A program made the translations under genes and the position numbers. A stretch of 64,000 nucleotides of DNA, from NCBI GenBank assembly GCA_947591785.1, contig CANQDK010000001.1, positions 62,001 to 126,000 on the forward strand. The letters are read 5' to 3'. This DNA comes from an uncultured Clostridia bacterium (GTDB taxonomy: Bacteria; Bacillota; Clostridia; Christensenellales; UBA1242). The notes below the pieces were generated by a model. It did not search any database. It was not told the origin of the DNA and was given only the letters and a program-made list of their open reading frames with translations. Numbering within the stretch: the stretch's first letter is position 1; every line of letters starts with the position of its first letter. This document shows, piece after piece, positions 55,629-64,000 of the stretch.

Positions 55629-56429
55629 TTGGAAAAAGACGAGAAACTTTTAGAGAAAAATGCTAATAGGAACGATAAAAAGAAAACAGAAAAAGTAAGA
55701 AAACCAAAAGATGAAAAGAATATTCATGAAGGGCATAGGGCAAGATTGGTGGATTTTGCTTATAAAGCCAATCTTGATGCCCTTAATGATATTCAAATTA
55801 TGGAATGCTTCTTAACTTATATTTTTCCTCGTGGTGATGTCAATCCTCTTGCTCACAGGTTATTAGATAAGTTTGAAACTTTCAACCATGTTATTGAAGC
55901 AAGTGTTGAAGATTTGAAATCCGTTCGAGGTATTAATGATAGGTCTGCAAAAATGATTCATTTGTTTTGTGAGTTCTTCTATTATTACACATCGTTAAGA
56001 ACGGGCAAAAAATACAAGGTTACAAGCAGAAATGAGCTTTATGATATTGTTGAGGATTTTCTAAGATTAAGAACCACCGAACATTTGCTTTTACTTGCAA
56101 TAAGTCCTGCACACTATATCACACATAAAAGATTGATTAATATGCAAGATGCCAGTGAAGTTGGAATTTCATCTTTGGAATTGACAAATTTTATCACTTC
56201 ATCTAAGGCTTCTTCACTGGTTATTGCACATTGTCATCCTTATGGAAGAGCTTTGCCATCACCAGCAGACAATGAAAGTTTTGAAGTTATCAAAAAACTA
56301 TGCGAATCATGTGGAGTTAATTTTGTGGATTCACTCATTATTGGTGAAGATGGAATTTACAGCCAAAACGATAAAGAATATGTGCGTGATTTTGGAGATA
56401 TTTCCTCTCTAAAAAATTTTGTAATATAA
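55629..56429 (+). CDS. radC: RadC-like JAMM-domain protein
   Basis: A 266-residue protein. After a basic N-terminal extension (1-35) come a helical HhH region (IMECFLTYIFPRGDVNPLAHRLL, SVRGINDRSAKMIHL) and a JAMM metalloprotease-like domain. The metal motif HCHPYGRALPSPAD fits H-x-H-x7-S-x2-D exactly; the usual DHiIig end is DSLIIG here. RadC proteins are not true repair enzymes by current evidence and their role is unclear. The start is a TTG at 55629 with AGAGG 8 bases upstream. It begins 30 bases after the giant gene with no terminator between, so it is probably co-transcribed. Confidence 0.85.
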   Translation: MEKDEKLLEKNANRNDKKKTEKVRKPKDEKNIHEGHRARLVDFAYKANLDALNDIQIMECFLTYIFPRGDVNPLAHRLLDKFETFNHVIEASVEDLKSVRGINDRSAKMIHLFCEFFYYYTSLRTGKKYKVTSRNELYDIVEDFLRLRTTEHLLLLAISPAHYITHKRLINMQDASEVGISSLELTNFITSSKASSLVIAHCHPYGRALPSPADNESFEVIKKLCESCGVNFVDSLIIGEDGIYSQNDKEYVRDFGDISSLKNFVI

Positions 56430-56455
56430 AATTTAAATGCCAAAAAAAAGAAAAA

Positions 56456-56839
56456 TTATTTTCTAAAAATTAGCCATAGGATTAATACACAAACTAATGA
56501 GCCAATAATTGATGATAAAAAACACATAAAAACGGTCAAAAAATTAATTTTTGACTGTTTTTCTTTTATTATTTTTAAATTTGCAGGTTTTTCATTTTCT
56601 AATATTTCAAATCCATAAGGGAGGACTGCCAAACAAAAAACATCGTCCTCATCATATTTTACAGAAATAAGTTCCTGTCTTTCAAGATGATTTAAAATGC
56701 GTTTCACAGCATCGCTGTCCATTCTATATCTTCTTGGGATTGACATGATAATATCAGGAATTTCAACGATTTTGTAGTTACCATTTGAACATTCTTTTGC
56801 TAAAATGGAAAGAATTAATTTAGATTTAAAATCAATCAT
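56456..56839 (-). CDS. Winged-helix-like protein with C-terminal membrane helix (copy A)
   Basis: A 127-residue protein. I place the start at the ATG at 56839, because this aligns with the start of copy B; the frame is open to 56887 (143 residues). The N-terminal part looks like a winged helix (KLILSILAKEC, DIIMSIPRRYRMDSDAVKRILNHLERQELISVKYDEDD). A single transmembrane helix (about 102-124, FLTVFMCFLSSIIGSLVCVLILWLIF) ends the protein. It is divergent from copy B across a 288-base AT-rich gap. A membrane-tethered DNA-binding regulator is inferred from the architecture. Confidence 0.7.
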   Translation of the reverse strand: MIDFKSKLILSILAKECSNGNYKIVEIPDIIMSIPRRYRMDSDAVKRILNHLERQELISVKYDEDDVFCLAVLPYGFEILENEKPANLKIIKEKQSKINFLTVFMCFLSSIIGSLVCVLILWLIFRK

Positions 56840-57127
56840 ATTTATTAGTTTCTTTAATTTCGCATAATTATATGCACAAATGTGCAAGTTTATATTTTTA
56901 ATATTGTAGATGCCTTTTTATAGTGCAAGAATAAAATAATATTTTTTTGTTAAAATTATTAAATAAGAAATTGTGACGAAATTTTGTTTTAAATCAAATA
57001 AAAATTTTTGCGAGGGGTAATCGTCAAAATTACTTTATAAATTTATAAAAAAATTTTATTTAAATTAAGTAAAGGCTTTTGTAAAATTAATGAAAAGTTT
57101 TGTTTTAAATAAATTTGGGAGTTTTTG

Positions 57128-57484
57128 GTGACAAGAAAAGAAAAATTGGTGATGACATATTTGTGTACACGCTGTCAGCAGAAGCGGACATATCTTGTTT
57201 CACCACAAGAAATCACGCAGGCTCTCTCAAAAAAATATATCCTTTCAATTGAAGAAATTGATGAGATTATGGTTTCACTTGCAAATGAAAATTTGATTGA
57301 ATTTGTTGTTTCTGACAGTAAAAAAGGCTATTTTTATTGTGTTAATCTTAAAAAAAATGGGCAATCTTATATTCATGATGTTAAAAAAAATCGCAAGGTT
57401 TTTGGACTCTTGATTTTAAGAAGCATTTTTCTTGCAACGGTAAGTTTTATATTTGGTTTAATTTTAAAAGCGATTTTCAGTTAA
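57128..57484 (+). CDS. Winged-helix-like protein with C-terminal membrane helix (copy B)
   Basis: A 118-residue paralogue in architecture of the divergent gene at 56456-56839: KEKLVMTYLC, then VSPQEITQALSKKYILSIEEIDEIMVSLANENLIEFVVSDSKKGYFYCV, and a C-terminal helix (about 93-115, FGLLILRSIFLATVSFIFGLIL). I choose the GTG at 57128, which lies 6 bases after GGGAG; TTG at 57125 is the alternative. Sequence similarity to copy A is low but the domain order, size and helix position match. The function is unknown. Confidence 0.7.
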   Translation: MTRKEKLVMTYLCTRCQQKRTYLVSPQEITQALSKKYILSIEEIDEIMVSLANENLIEFVVSDSKKGYFYCVNLKKNGQSYIHDVKKNRKVFGLLILRSIFLATVSFIFGLILKAIFS

Positions 57485-57580
57485 TTAAAAAAATATATGA
57501 TTAATTCTCTTTTCATCTAAAGTTTTTTATTTTTTGATTAAAATTATTGTTATTTTATGGATTTTGAGTCTTTTATGTGT

Positions 57581-57586
57581 TAAAAT
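57581..57586 (+). promoter_or_regulatory. -10 element 8 bases before the uvrB start
   Basis: TGTGTTAAAAT is an extended -10 box (TAAAAT at 57581-57586). A weak -35 (TGGATT) lies 17 bases upstream. The uvrB ATG at 57595 has no Shine-Dalgarno sequence. No LexA-type GAAC-N4-GTTC box is seen. Confidence 0.45.
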
Positions 57587-57594
57587 ATATAAAT

Positions 57595-59562
57595 ATGGAT
57601 AAAAAATTTATTTTACATTCAAAATATAAACCAGCTGGTGACCAACCTCAAGCAATTCAAAAACTTGTGGAAGGCATTGATGATGGAATCAAGGATCAAG
57701 TGCTTTTGGGAGTCACAGGTTCTGGAAAAACTTTTACGATGGCAAATATCATAGAGAAGGTTCAAAAGCCAACTCTTGTGATTGCTCACAACAAAACACT
57801 GGCTGCACAATTATGCAATGAGTTCCGTGAATTTTTTCCAGAGAATCGTGTTGAATATTTTGTTTCATATTATGATTATTATCAGCCAGAAGCATACATT
57901 GTTTCAACTGACACTTACATTGAAAAAGATATGAGTGTCAATGAGGATATTGATAAATTACGCTCATCTGCAACATCTTCTCTTTTGGAACGAAAAGATA
58001 CAATTGTTGTTGCATCTGTTTCGTGTATTTATGGACTTGGAAGTCCAGAGGAATATTACAATCTCCATATTGCCTTGCGAGAAGGAGAAGAGTTTGATAG
58101 AGATGAACTTATTGAGCATCTCATTGCAATCCAATACACGCGAAATGATATTGATTTTCAAAGAACAACCTTTCGTGTTAATGGAGATGTGGTGGATATT
58201 TTTCCAGCAAATACAAGTGAATATGCAATTAGAGTTAGGTTTTTTGGCGACCAGATTGAAAAGATTTTTGAATTTGATCCTATTAGTGGAAATATGATAA
58301 ATGAAGTCAGTTTTGTAGCGATTTATCCCGCAACACACTATGCTGTTGGTTCAAACACTTTGCAAAATGCCATAGAACAAATAGAAATTGACAGAGAGAA
58401 AGCAATTAAGGATTTTGAGGCACATGGGAAACCTTTGGAAGCCGAGAGAATTGGACAGAGAGTTGCCTATGACCTTGAAATGATGAAAGAGGTTGGTTAT
58501 TGCAGTGGGATTGAGAATTATTCTCGTTATTTTGATGGGAGAAAGCCTGGCGAACCTCCTTACACATTGATAGATTATTTTCCAAATGATTTTTTGACAA
58601 TTATAGATGAAAGCCACATGACTATCCCGCAAGTGAGAGCAATGTATAATGGGGATAAAGCACGCAAGAATTCTCTTGTTGAATATGGATTTCGTCTGGA
58701 AGCCGCGAGAGATAATAGGCCTCTGAAATTTGATGAATTTGAGAAAAAGCTTAAACAAACAATATATGTTTCTGCAACTCCTTCCGAATATGAACTCAAA
58801 AAAGCAGGGCAGGTTGTTGAACAAGTTAATCGTCCAACAGGGCTTCTTGACCCATTAGTTGAAGTTAAACCGATAGAAAATCAGGTTGAACAACTTATGC
58901 AAGAATGCAAAAAAACTATTCAAAGGAATGCACGTGTTCTTGTGACAACCTTAACAAAGAAAATGGCAGAAAGTTTGACAACATATCTTGCGGAGCATAA
59001 ATTTAAGGTAAAATATTTGCATAGTGAAATTGACACTATGGAAAGAGTGGAAATTATTAATGGGCTTCGACAAGGCGAATTTGATATATTGGTTGGGATA
59101 AATCTTTTGCGTGAAGGGCTTGATATGCCAGAAGTTGAACTGGTATGCGTCCTTGATGCTGATAAGGAAGGATTTTTGAGAAGTGAGGGTGCGTTAATTC
59201 AAACGATTGGGCGTGCTGCACGAAATTCAAATGGACATGTGATTATGTTTGCAGATGTTGTGACAGATAGTATGAAAAAAGCTATTGATGAAACAAATCG
59301 CAGAAGGGCAATTCAAGAGAAGTATAATAAAGAAAATGGAATTGTTCCAAAAACAATTATTAAAGAAATTAAAAACACACTTGATATTGCTAAAAAAGTT
59401 ACAAGCAATTCGATTTCAAGAAAGGATATTCCAATGGAAATTGAACGTTTGACAAGCATGATGAAAATTGCCTCATCACAACTTGATTTTGAGCGTGCAA
59501 TTGAACTTCGTAATAAAATAAACGCCTTAAAAAAGCGACTTAACAAAAAAGAAAAAATTTAA
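57595..59562 (+). CDS. uvrB: UvrABC excinuclease subunit B
   Basis: A 655-residue helicase-like damage-verification subunit of nucleotide excision repair. Walker [14 protein letters not shown] is at about residue 39; the damage-probing beta-hairpin text [11 protein letters not shown] at about 92; [10 protein letters not shown] is motif [29 protein letters not shown] and [12 protein letters not shown] are the C-terminal helicase motifs. The UVR domain that binds UvrC ([18 protein letters not shown]) lies at the C-terminus. The start is the ATG at 57595 ([13 protein letters not shown]). UvrA is two genes downstream. Confidence 0.97.
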   Translation: MDKKFILHSKYKPAGDQPQAIQKLVEGIDDGIKDQVLLGVTGSGKTFTMANIIEKVQKPTLVIAHNKTLAAQLCNEFREFFPENRVEYFVSYYDYYQPEAYIVSTDTYIEKDMSVNEDIDKLRSSATSSLLERKDTIVVASVSCIYGLGSPEEYYNLHIALREGEEFDRDELIEHLIAIQYTRNDIDFQRTTFRVNGDVVDIFPANTSEYAIRVRFFGDQIEKIFEFDPISGNMINEVSFVAIYPATHYAVGSNTLQNAIEQIEIDREKAIKDFEAHGKPLEAERIGQRVAYDLEMMKEVGYCSGIENYSRYFDGRKPGEPPYTLIDYFPNDFLTIIDESHMTIPQVRAMYNGDKARKNSLVEYGFRLEAARDNRPLKFDEFEKKLKQTIYVSATPSEYELKKAGQVVEQVNRPTGLLDPLVEVKPIENQVEQLMQECKKTIQRNARVLVTTLTKKMAESLTTYLAEHKFKVKYLHSEIDTMERVEIINGLRQGEFDILVGINLLREGLDMPEVELVCVLDADKEGFLRSEGALIQTIGRAARNSNGHVIMFADVVTDSMKKAIDETNRRRAIQEKYNKENGIVPKTIIKEIKNTLDIAKKVTSNSISRKDIPMEIERLTSMMKIASSQLDFERAIELRNKINALKKRLNKKEKI

Positions 59563-59757
59563 AAATAAAATTTGAAATTTTATAATATTTTTATATATTA
59601 ATTTTAATAAGAAAGTAAATAACAAAAAAATAATATAAATAAAAAATTAAAAATAATTAAAATAATAAAAAATATTAAAAAATTAATAAAATTTATAAAA
59701 ATTTATTAAAAATAATTGTTTTTTATTAAAAAATGAATCTTTTTTTGTAAATGTTAC
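59563..59757. other. AT-only intergenic stretch after uvrB
   Basis: About 195 bases of nearly pure A/T, with no ORF. No convincing terminator hairpin for uvrB was found. A promoter for the next gene follows at 59760. Confidence 0.6.
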
Positions 59758-59759
59758 TA

Positions 59760-59788
59760 TTGACATTTAATTTGTTTTATGTTATATA
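59760..59788 (+). promoter_or_regulatory. Promoter of the unknown gene between uvrB and uvrA
   Basis: TTGACA (59760-59765), 17 bases and TATATA (59783-59788) with an extended TG. GGAG and the ATG at 59823 follow. Confidence 0.7.
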
Positions 59789-59822
59789 TTAAACACATTT
59801 CAAAATAAAATTGGAGAATAAA

Positions 59823-60302
59823 ATGTCATTTTCAAAATTAAACGAAATTGAAGCAAGATGGTGGGGAACTCGAATTTTACCTCTTGTAAAAAAAGTTGGT
59901 TGTTTTGCATGTGTTGTCAATTGTTCTAATATTGATGAACTTTATTATAAAAAATTGGGCAGGCCTGTGATTATTAAACAAATTAAGGAAATTTCAAAAC
60001 TTCCTGCAAAAATTTATGAAAAACCTTTCAATGGACCATACTCTTTGACACCAAGAGTTGTTTTATCATGGATTCCTCTTGATGTAAGAAGAAATCCAGA
60101 AATTGATGCTTATTATGTCAAGATGAAAAGTCAAAATAAGGACGGAAGTTATGATGCCGAAATCACATTATGTTCTATTTTGAATAGAAAAGTTAGATGC
60201 AAAAATTTGAATAAACAACTTGATATTGGTTCAATTATTAAACAGAACAAAAATGAAAGTAGTAATGAGTGGCTTAATAAAACTCATCAAAAAACAAAAT
60301 AA
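59823..60302 (+). CDS. Hypothetical basic protein between uvrB and uvrA
   Basis: A 159-residue soluble, basic protein. I do not recognise the family. The ATG at 59823 follows GGAG at 6 bases; the frame from 59811 begins at TTG inside that site. Visible features: EARWWGTRILPLVKKVGCFACVV near the N-terminus, several Trp and Cys residues, and a disordered Asn/Ser/Lys-rich C-terminus. It has its own promoter and terminator, so its place between uvrB and uvrA need not mean a shared role. Confidence 0.75.
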   Translation: MSFSKLNEIEARWWGTRILPLVKKVGCFACVVNCSNIDELYYKKLGRPVIIKQIKEISKLPAKIYEKPFNGPYSLTPRVVLSWIPLDVRRNPEIDAYYVKMKSQNKDGSYDAEITLCSILNRKVRCKNLNKQLDIGSIIKQNKNESSNEWLNKTHQKTK

Positions 60303-60305
60303 CCT

Positions 60306-60335
60306 AAAGACACATGTAAAAATGTGTTTTTTCTT
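60306..60335 (+). terminator. Terminator of the unknown gene
   Basis: A 10-base stem (AAAGACACAT / ATGTGTTTTT, one G-T pair) with a GTAAAA loop and following T residues. Confidence 0.75.
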
Positions 60336-60356
60336 TTAAAAGTTGTAAATTTATGC

Positions 60357-60362
60357 TAAAAT
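60357..60362 (+). promoter_or_regulatory. Extended -10 element of uvrA
   Basis: TATGCTAAAAT contains an extended TG and TAAAAT (60357-60362); the -35 is poor. The leader of about 65 bases contains a perfect 12-bp tandem duplication and ends in GGAG. Confidence 0.45.
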
Positions 60363-60380
60363 ACTATATTGAATCTTACA

Positions 60381-60404
60381 AAATGAATTAACAAATGAAT
60401 TAAC
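60381..60404 (+). repeat. 12-bp tandem duplication in the uvrA leader
   Basis: AAATGAATTAAC occurs twice in tandem (60381-60392 and 60393-60404). Confidence 0.85.
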
Positions 60405-60430
60405 AAAAGAAATTTGGAGATAAGATAAAT

Positions 60431-63241
60431 ATGAAAAACTCAATCATAATTAAAGGTGCAAAAGAAAACAATTTAAAAAATGTTAGTTTGGAAATCCCTC
60501 GTGATAAGTTTATTGTTTTCACAGGGGTGAGTGGTTCAGGAAAAAGTTCTCTTGCTTTTGGAACTATTTTTGCAGAAGGGCAAAGAAGATATATTGAAAG
60601 CCTTTCTTCGTATGCTCGTCAATTTTTGGGTTCTGCACAAAAGCCAGATGTTGAAGTTATTGAAGGACTTTCTCCTGCAATCTCAATCGACCAAAAAACA
60701 ACAAACAGAAATCCTCGCTCGACCGTTGGAACTGTGACAGAAATTTATGATTATTTAAGACTTTTGTTTGCCAGAGTTGGAACACCTTTTTGTCCGCATT
60801 GTCATAAGGAAGTTAAACAACAAACAATTGACCAAATTGTTGACAGCATAAAGGAGCTTGGTGAAGGGGCAAAATTGACAATTATGGCTCCTGTTGTAAG
60901 AGGACAAAAAGGGCGACACGAAAAACTTTTGGACAGTCTAAAAAGAAGTGGATATGTTCGTGTTGAAATTGACGGAAATATTTTCACTTTTGATGAACAA
61001 ATCAATCTGGACAAAAACCTGAAACATAATATAAGTGTTGTTGTGGACAGAATAACTCTCAAAGAAGGAAAGGACACTCGACTTACAGGAAGTTTGGAAA
61101 CAGCACTTAAACTTGGTGAAGGGCTTGTTATTGTTGCAACAGATGAAAAAAGCGAAACCTATTCAACAAATTATGCCTGTCCAGAATGTGGTTGGACGTT
61201 GGAAGAAATCAGCCCAAGACTCTTTTCGTTTAATGCTCCTTATGGTGCTTGTCCGCACTGCACAGGACTTGGCTATACGCTTGATATTGATGAAAATTTG
61301 GTGCTAAAAAATGCTGATTTGTCTGTCAATGAAGGAGTTTTTGATTGCACAGGTTGGAAAATGGAACCTGGCTCAATGGCAAAATCTTACATCACATCTG
61401 TCGCACAGGCTTATGACATTGATTTAGATGTTCCTGTGAAAAAGCTTCCAAAAGAAAAACTTAATATTTTGCTTTATGGCACAGACGGAGAAAAAGTTGA
61501 TGTTGAGATTGCAAATCAACGAGGGCGACACTTGTTGGCTGTAAATTTTGAAGGAATTATAAACAATTTGCGTAGACGTTATCGTGAAAGTTCAAGCGAA
61601 TGGGTTAAGTTTGAGATTGGGCGTTTTATGCGAGAACAGACTTGTTCTGTTTGCCATGGAAAAAGACTAAACGAGAGTGCTCTCTCAGTGAAAATCAATA
61701 GAAAAGATATTGATGATTTTTGTAACTATTCTATAAAAAATTTAATTCCTATTTGTGAAAATTTGGAATTGAACAAAACAAAATCTCAAATCGCAGAGCC
61801 AATTTTAAAGGAAGTTTTGTCCAGATTAAACTTTTTGCAAGATGTTGGACTTTCCTATCTTAATCTAAATCGTTCTGCTGAAAGTCTTTCAGGTGGGGAG
61901 GCACAAAGAATTCGTCTTGCAACACAGATTGGAAGCGGACTTGTTGGGGTTCTTTATATCCTTGATGAACCTTCTATTGGGCTTCATCAACGAGATAACG
62001 AGAAACTTCTAAACACTTTGAAAAAACTTAGAAACCTTGGAAACACATTAATTGTTGTCGAACATGATGAGGACACAATTCGTGCAGCGGATTATTTGGT
62101 TGATGTTGGCCCTTATGCTGGTGTCCATGGTGGTGAAATTGTTGCAAGTGGCACTGTTGAAGAAGTTATGAAAAATAAAAAATCAATCACAGCCGCTTTT
62201 CTTCGCGGAGATGAAAAAATTGAAATTCCAAAGGAACGTCGAAAACCACAAGATTTTATAACAATCTTAGGTGCAAAGCAAAACAACCTTAAAAATATTG
62301 ACGTCAAAATTCCAACTGGAGTTTTAACTCTTGTCACAGGAGTTTCTGGTGGAGGAAAATCAAGTTTAATTGACGGAGTTCTTTTTCCTTACCTTTCAAA
62401 CGAACTTAACAACAGCAAATTGGAACTTGGAAAATGCAAAGGAATCAAAAATATTGAAGTTTTGGATAAAGTCATAAATATTGACCAAGCACCAATTGGA
62501 AGAACACCTCGTTCAAATCCTGCAACATATACAGGTGTTTTCACAGCAATACGTGACCTTTTTGCTGCCACGCCAGATGCTAAAGCACGTGGGTTTGGCA
62601 CAGGCAGATTTTCGTTTAATGTGAAAGGCGGAAGATGTGAAGCGTGTGAGGGAGCAGGCGTTAAAGAAATTGAAATGTATTTTCTGCCAGACATAACCGT
62701 TCCTTGTGAAGTGTGCAAAGGGAAAAGATATAATCGCGAAACTTTGGAGGTTAAATATAAAGGAAAATCAATAAGTGATGTGCTTGATATGACTGTTGAA
62801 GAAGCCCTTAAATTTTTTGAAAATATTCCATCAATTAAAACAAAAATTCAAGCACTTTACGATGTTGGACTTTCCTATATTAAGCTTGGGCAACCTGCCA
62901 CAACACTTTCAGGCGGTGAAGCACAACGTGTTAAACTTGCAACAGAACTTTCTCGTAAAGGCACTGGAAAAACTATGTATATTTTGGATGAGCCAACCAC
63001 CGGGCTTCACATGTATGATGTAAAAAAACTTATTGCAATTCTACAAAGACTTGTTGATGCTGGAAACAGTGTTGTTGTGATTGAGCATAATTTAGATGTG
63101 ATTAAGTGTGCGGATTATATCATTGACCTTGGGCCAGAAGGTGGAGATGATGGTGGAACTATTGTTGCAACTGGAACGCCAGAAGAAATTGTGAAGTGCA
63201 AAAATTCATACACAGGAATGTTTTTAAAGAAAATTTTATAA
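60431..63241 (+). CDS. uvrA: UvrABC excinuclease subunit A
   Basis: A 936-residue ABC-type ATPase that scans DNA for damage and loads UvrB. Two ATP-binding modules are seen: Walker [15 protein letters not shown] (about 32-45) and [14 protein letters not shown] (about 636-649). The signature sequences are [19 protein letters not shown] and [17 protein letters not shown], each followed by the Walker B text LDEPSIGLH or LDEPTTGLH. Zinc-binding Cys groups are present (CPECG with CPHC; CEAC with CEVC), as is the C-H-C-H cluster CPHCHKEV. Length is usual. GGAG lies 11 bases upstream of the ATG. Confidence 0.97.
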   Translation: MKNSIIIKGAKENNLKNVSLEIPRDKFIVFTGVSGSGKSSLAFGTIFAEGQRRYIESLSSYARQFLGSAQKPDVEVIEGLSPAISIDQKTTNRNPRSTVGTVTEIYDYLRLLFARVGTPFCPHCHKEVKQQTIDQIVDSIKELGEGAKLTIMAPVVRGQKGRHEKLLDSLKRSGYVRVEIDGNIFTFDEQINLDKNLKHNISVVVDRITLKEGKDTRLTGSLETALKLGEGLVIVATDEKSETYSTNYACPECGWTLEEISPRLFSFNAPYGACPHCTGLGYTLDIDENLVLKNADLSVNEGVFDCTGWKMEPGSMAKSYITSVAQAYDIDLDVPVKKLPKEKLNILLYGTDGEKVDVEIANQRGRHLLAVNFEGIINNLRRRYRESSSEWVKFEIGRFMREQTCSVCHGKRLNESALSVKINRKDIDDFCNYSIKNLIPICENLELNKTKSQIAEPILKEVLSRLNFLQDVGLSYLNLNRSAESLSGGEAQRIRLATQIGSGLVGVLYILDEPSIGLHQRDNEKLLNTLKKLRNLGNTLIVVEHDEDTIRAADYLVDVGPYAGVHGGEIVASGTVEEVMKNKKSITAAFLRGDEKIEIPKERRKPQDFITILGAKQNNLKNIDVKIPTGVLTLVTGVSGGGKSSLIDGVLFPYLSNELNNSKLELGKCKGIKNIEVLDKVINIDQAPIGRTPRSNPATYTGVFTAIRDLFAATPDAKARGFGTGRFSFNVKGGRCEACEGAGVKEIEMYFLPDITVPCEVCKGKRYNRETLEVKYKGKSISDVLDMTVEEALKFFENIPSIKTKIQALYDVGLSYIKLGQPATTLSGGEAQRVKLATELSRKGTGKTMYILDEPTTGLHMYDVKKLIAILQRLVDAGNSVVVIEHNLDVIKCADYIIDLGPEGGDDGGTIVATGTPEEIVKCKNSYTGMFLKKIL

Positions 63242-63243
63242 TT

Positions 63244-63268
63244 GGAGAGCATCAACTCTCCTTTTTTA
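63244..63268 (+). terminator. Terminator of uvrA
   Basis: A 6-bp GC-rich stem (GGAGAG / CTCTCC) with a CATCAA loop followed by T6, three bases after the stop codon. Confidence 0.85.
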
Positions 63269-63286
63269 TACGAAAAGTTGTTTTGT

Positions 63287-63316
63287 TTGACAAAATAGTT
63301 GTGAATATGCTAAAAT
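63287..63316 (+). promoter_or_regulatory. Promoter of the WalJ-like gene, near-leaderless
   Basis: TTGACA (63287-63292), 18 bases and TAAAAT (63311-63316) with an extended TG. The ATG at 63325 is 8 bases beyond the -10 box and has no Shine-Dalgarno sequence. Confidence 0.65.
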
Positions 63317-63324
63317 GTGCAAGT

Positions 63325-64000
63325 ATGAGAGTGATTAATCTTTCGTCAGGGAGTGACGGCAATTTAACATATTTGGAGACGGAGCATTCACGAATTTTAG
63401 TGGATGATGGACTTTCATGCAAAGAAACTGACAATAGATTGGCTCTTCTTGGCATTTCAGGAAAAGATATTGATGCGGTTGTGGTGACACACGAACATAA
63501 CGACCATATTCGTGGGCTTGATGTTTTCAGTAAAAAATATAATGTGCCTATTTTTGCACATGAAGATGTATGGAAAGGGCTGTGGGATAAACTTAGTCGT
63601 GTTGATGAAAAAAATAAGAGAATTTTCACAGAAGATTTTGCTATAAAGGACATTATCATAAATCCTGTGGAAGTGCCACACGATGTGAAATGCTTTGGTT
63701 TTTCTTTTTCTGATGGTGGAGAGAAACGCATAAGCATATTGACAGATTTAGGACATACAACTGACAAAATTTACAACAGCGTGAAAGGAAGCAGTTTGGT
63801 GTATGTTGAGGCGAACCATGATATTGATATGCTTCGGCATTGCGAAAAATATCCACTCTCATTAAGAATGAGAATTGCAGGAAATAATGGGCATTTGTCT
63901 AATGATGCATCTGCACAATTCATTGAAAAACTGGTTACTTCTGGAACAAAACAAATTGTTCTTGCTCATTTAAGCCAAGAAAACAACACTCCAGAACTTG
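63325..64000 (+). CDS. walJ: WalJ/YycJ-type MBL-fold metallo-hydrolase (C-terminus cut)
   Basis: I hand-translated 225 codons from the ATG at 63325; the gene continues beyond the window. It is a metallo-beta-lactamase fold protein: SSGSDGNLTYLE start strand, THEHNDHIRGLD (HxHxDH zinc motif, about residues 53-64), EVPHDVKCFGFSF, the ILTDLGHTTDKIY metal-binding Asp region, EANHD and GHLSN. This order is that of YycJ/WalJ, an exonuclease-like protein linked to cell-wall/DNA-replication control in Bacillota. The walK/walR genes are not in the window, so the link to that regulon is by family only. Confidence 0.85.
   Translation, partial: MRVINLSSGSDGNLTYLETEHSRILVDDGLSCKETDNRLALLGISGKDIDAVVVTHEHNDHIRGLDVFSKKYNVPIFAHEDVWKGLWDKLSRVDEKNKRIFTEDFAIKDIIINPVEVPHDVKCFGFSFSDGGEKRISILTDLGHTTDKIYNSVKGSSLVYVEANHDIDMLRHCEKYPLSLRMRIAGNNGHLSNDASAQFIEKLVTSGTKQIVLAHLSQENNTPEL

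Noticed and set aside
57485..57594. LexA (SOS) box before uvrB
   Set aside because: No GAAC-N4-GTTC sequence was found here or before uvrA.
1..64000. CRISPR array, insertion sequence, prophage or rRNA
   Set aside because: No direct-repeat/spacer pattern, transposase, integrase, phage gene or rRNA-like sequence was recognised.

Overview
The window is a very AT-rich stretch of bacterial chromosome from a Gram-positive member of the Bacillota. The gene order resembles a Clostridia-like, possibly gut-associated, spore-forming lineage; the order-level assignment is inference. Evidence for this is glmU-like/pth/mfd synteny, a ywmB-like/spoIIQ/acpP/spoIIID cluster, spoVB, a DUF421/DUF4363 pair, VanW and the absence of outer-membrane genes. 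Most genes are housekeeping. No insertion sequence, prophage, CRISPR array or rRNA was seen, and there is one tRNA (Glu).

Layout: 1-3.8 kb holds rubrerythrin (cut by the window edge), a CYTH-like protein, a sugar:cation symporter and a small lipoprotein. 3.8-8 kb, on the minus strand, holds an orphan pilin-like membrane protein, a comFC/XRE-repressor pair with a twin palindromic operator, tRNA-Glu, cysS and a MarR regulator. 8-20.7 kb holds recD2, a CtpE-like P-type ATPase, a CCA-adding-type nucleotidyltransferase, a VanW protein, a TVP38-type membrane protein, spoVB with a previously unlisted 55-residue LysM protein behind it, and DUF421/DUF4363. 21-33 kb holds a membrane-anchored surface protein, a degenerate GlmU-like protein followed by pth, mfd and a SurA/PrsA-like lipoprotein, a YbhN-type flippase, small exported proteins, and the sporulation cluster. 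34.2-55.6 kb is one reading frame of 7128 codons, a giant lipoprotein with about 35 GLUG-like repeats. A RadC-like gene follows it. 56.4-63.2 kb holds two divergent winged-helix/membrane proteins, uvrB, an unknown gene and uvrA. The window ends inside a WalJ/YycJ-type metallo-hydrolase.

Two features cut across the genes. First, many operon-leading genes have no Shine-Dalgarno sequence but carry a sigma-A-like promoter whose -10 box ends only 6-9 bases before the start codon, which suggests leaderless transcripts; internal or leadered genes have clear GGAG-type sites. Second, spoIIID and spoVB carry sequences matching the sporulation sigma-E consensus with the same 14-base spacer, supporting a working mother-cell programme.

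The most unusual object is the 21.4-kb lipoprotein gene, which fills one third of the window. It has a near-consensus promoter, a good ribosome-binding site and a lipobox, so it looks like an expressed, membrane-tethered giant surface protein. Its ligand and role are unknown.
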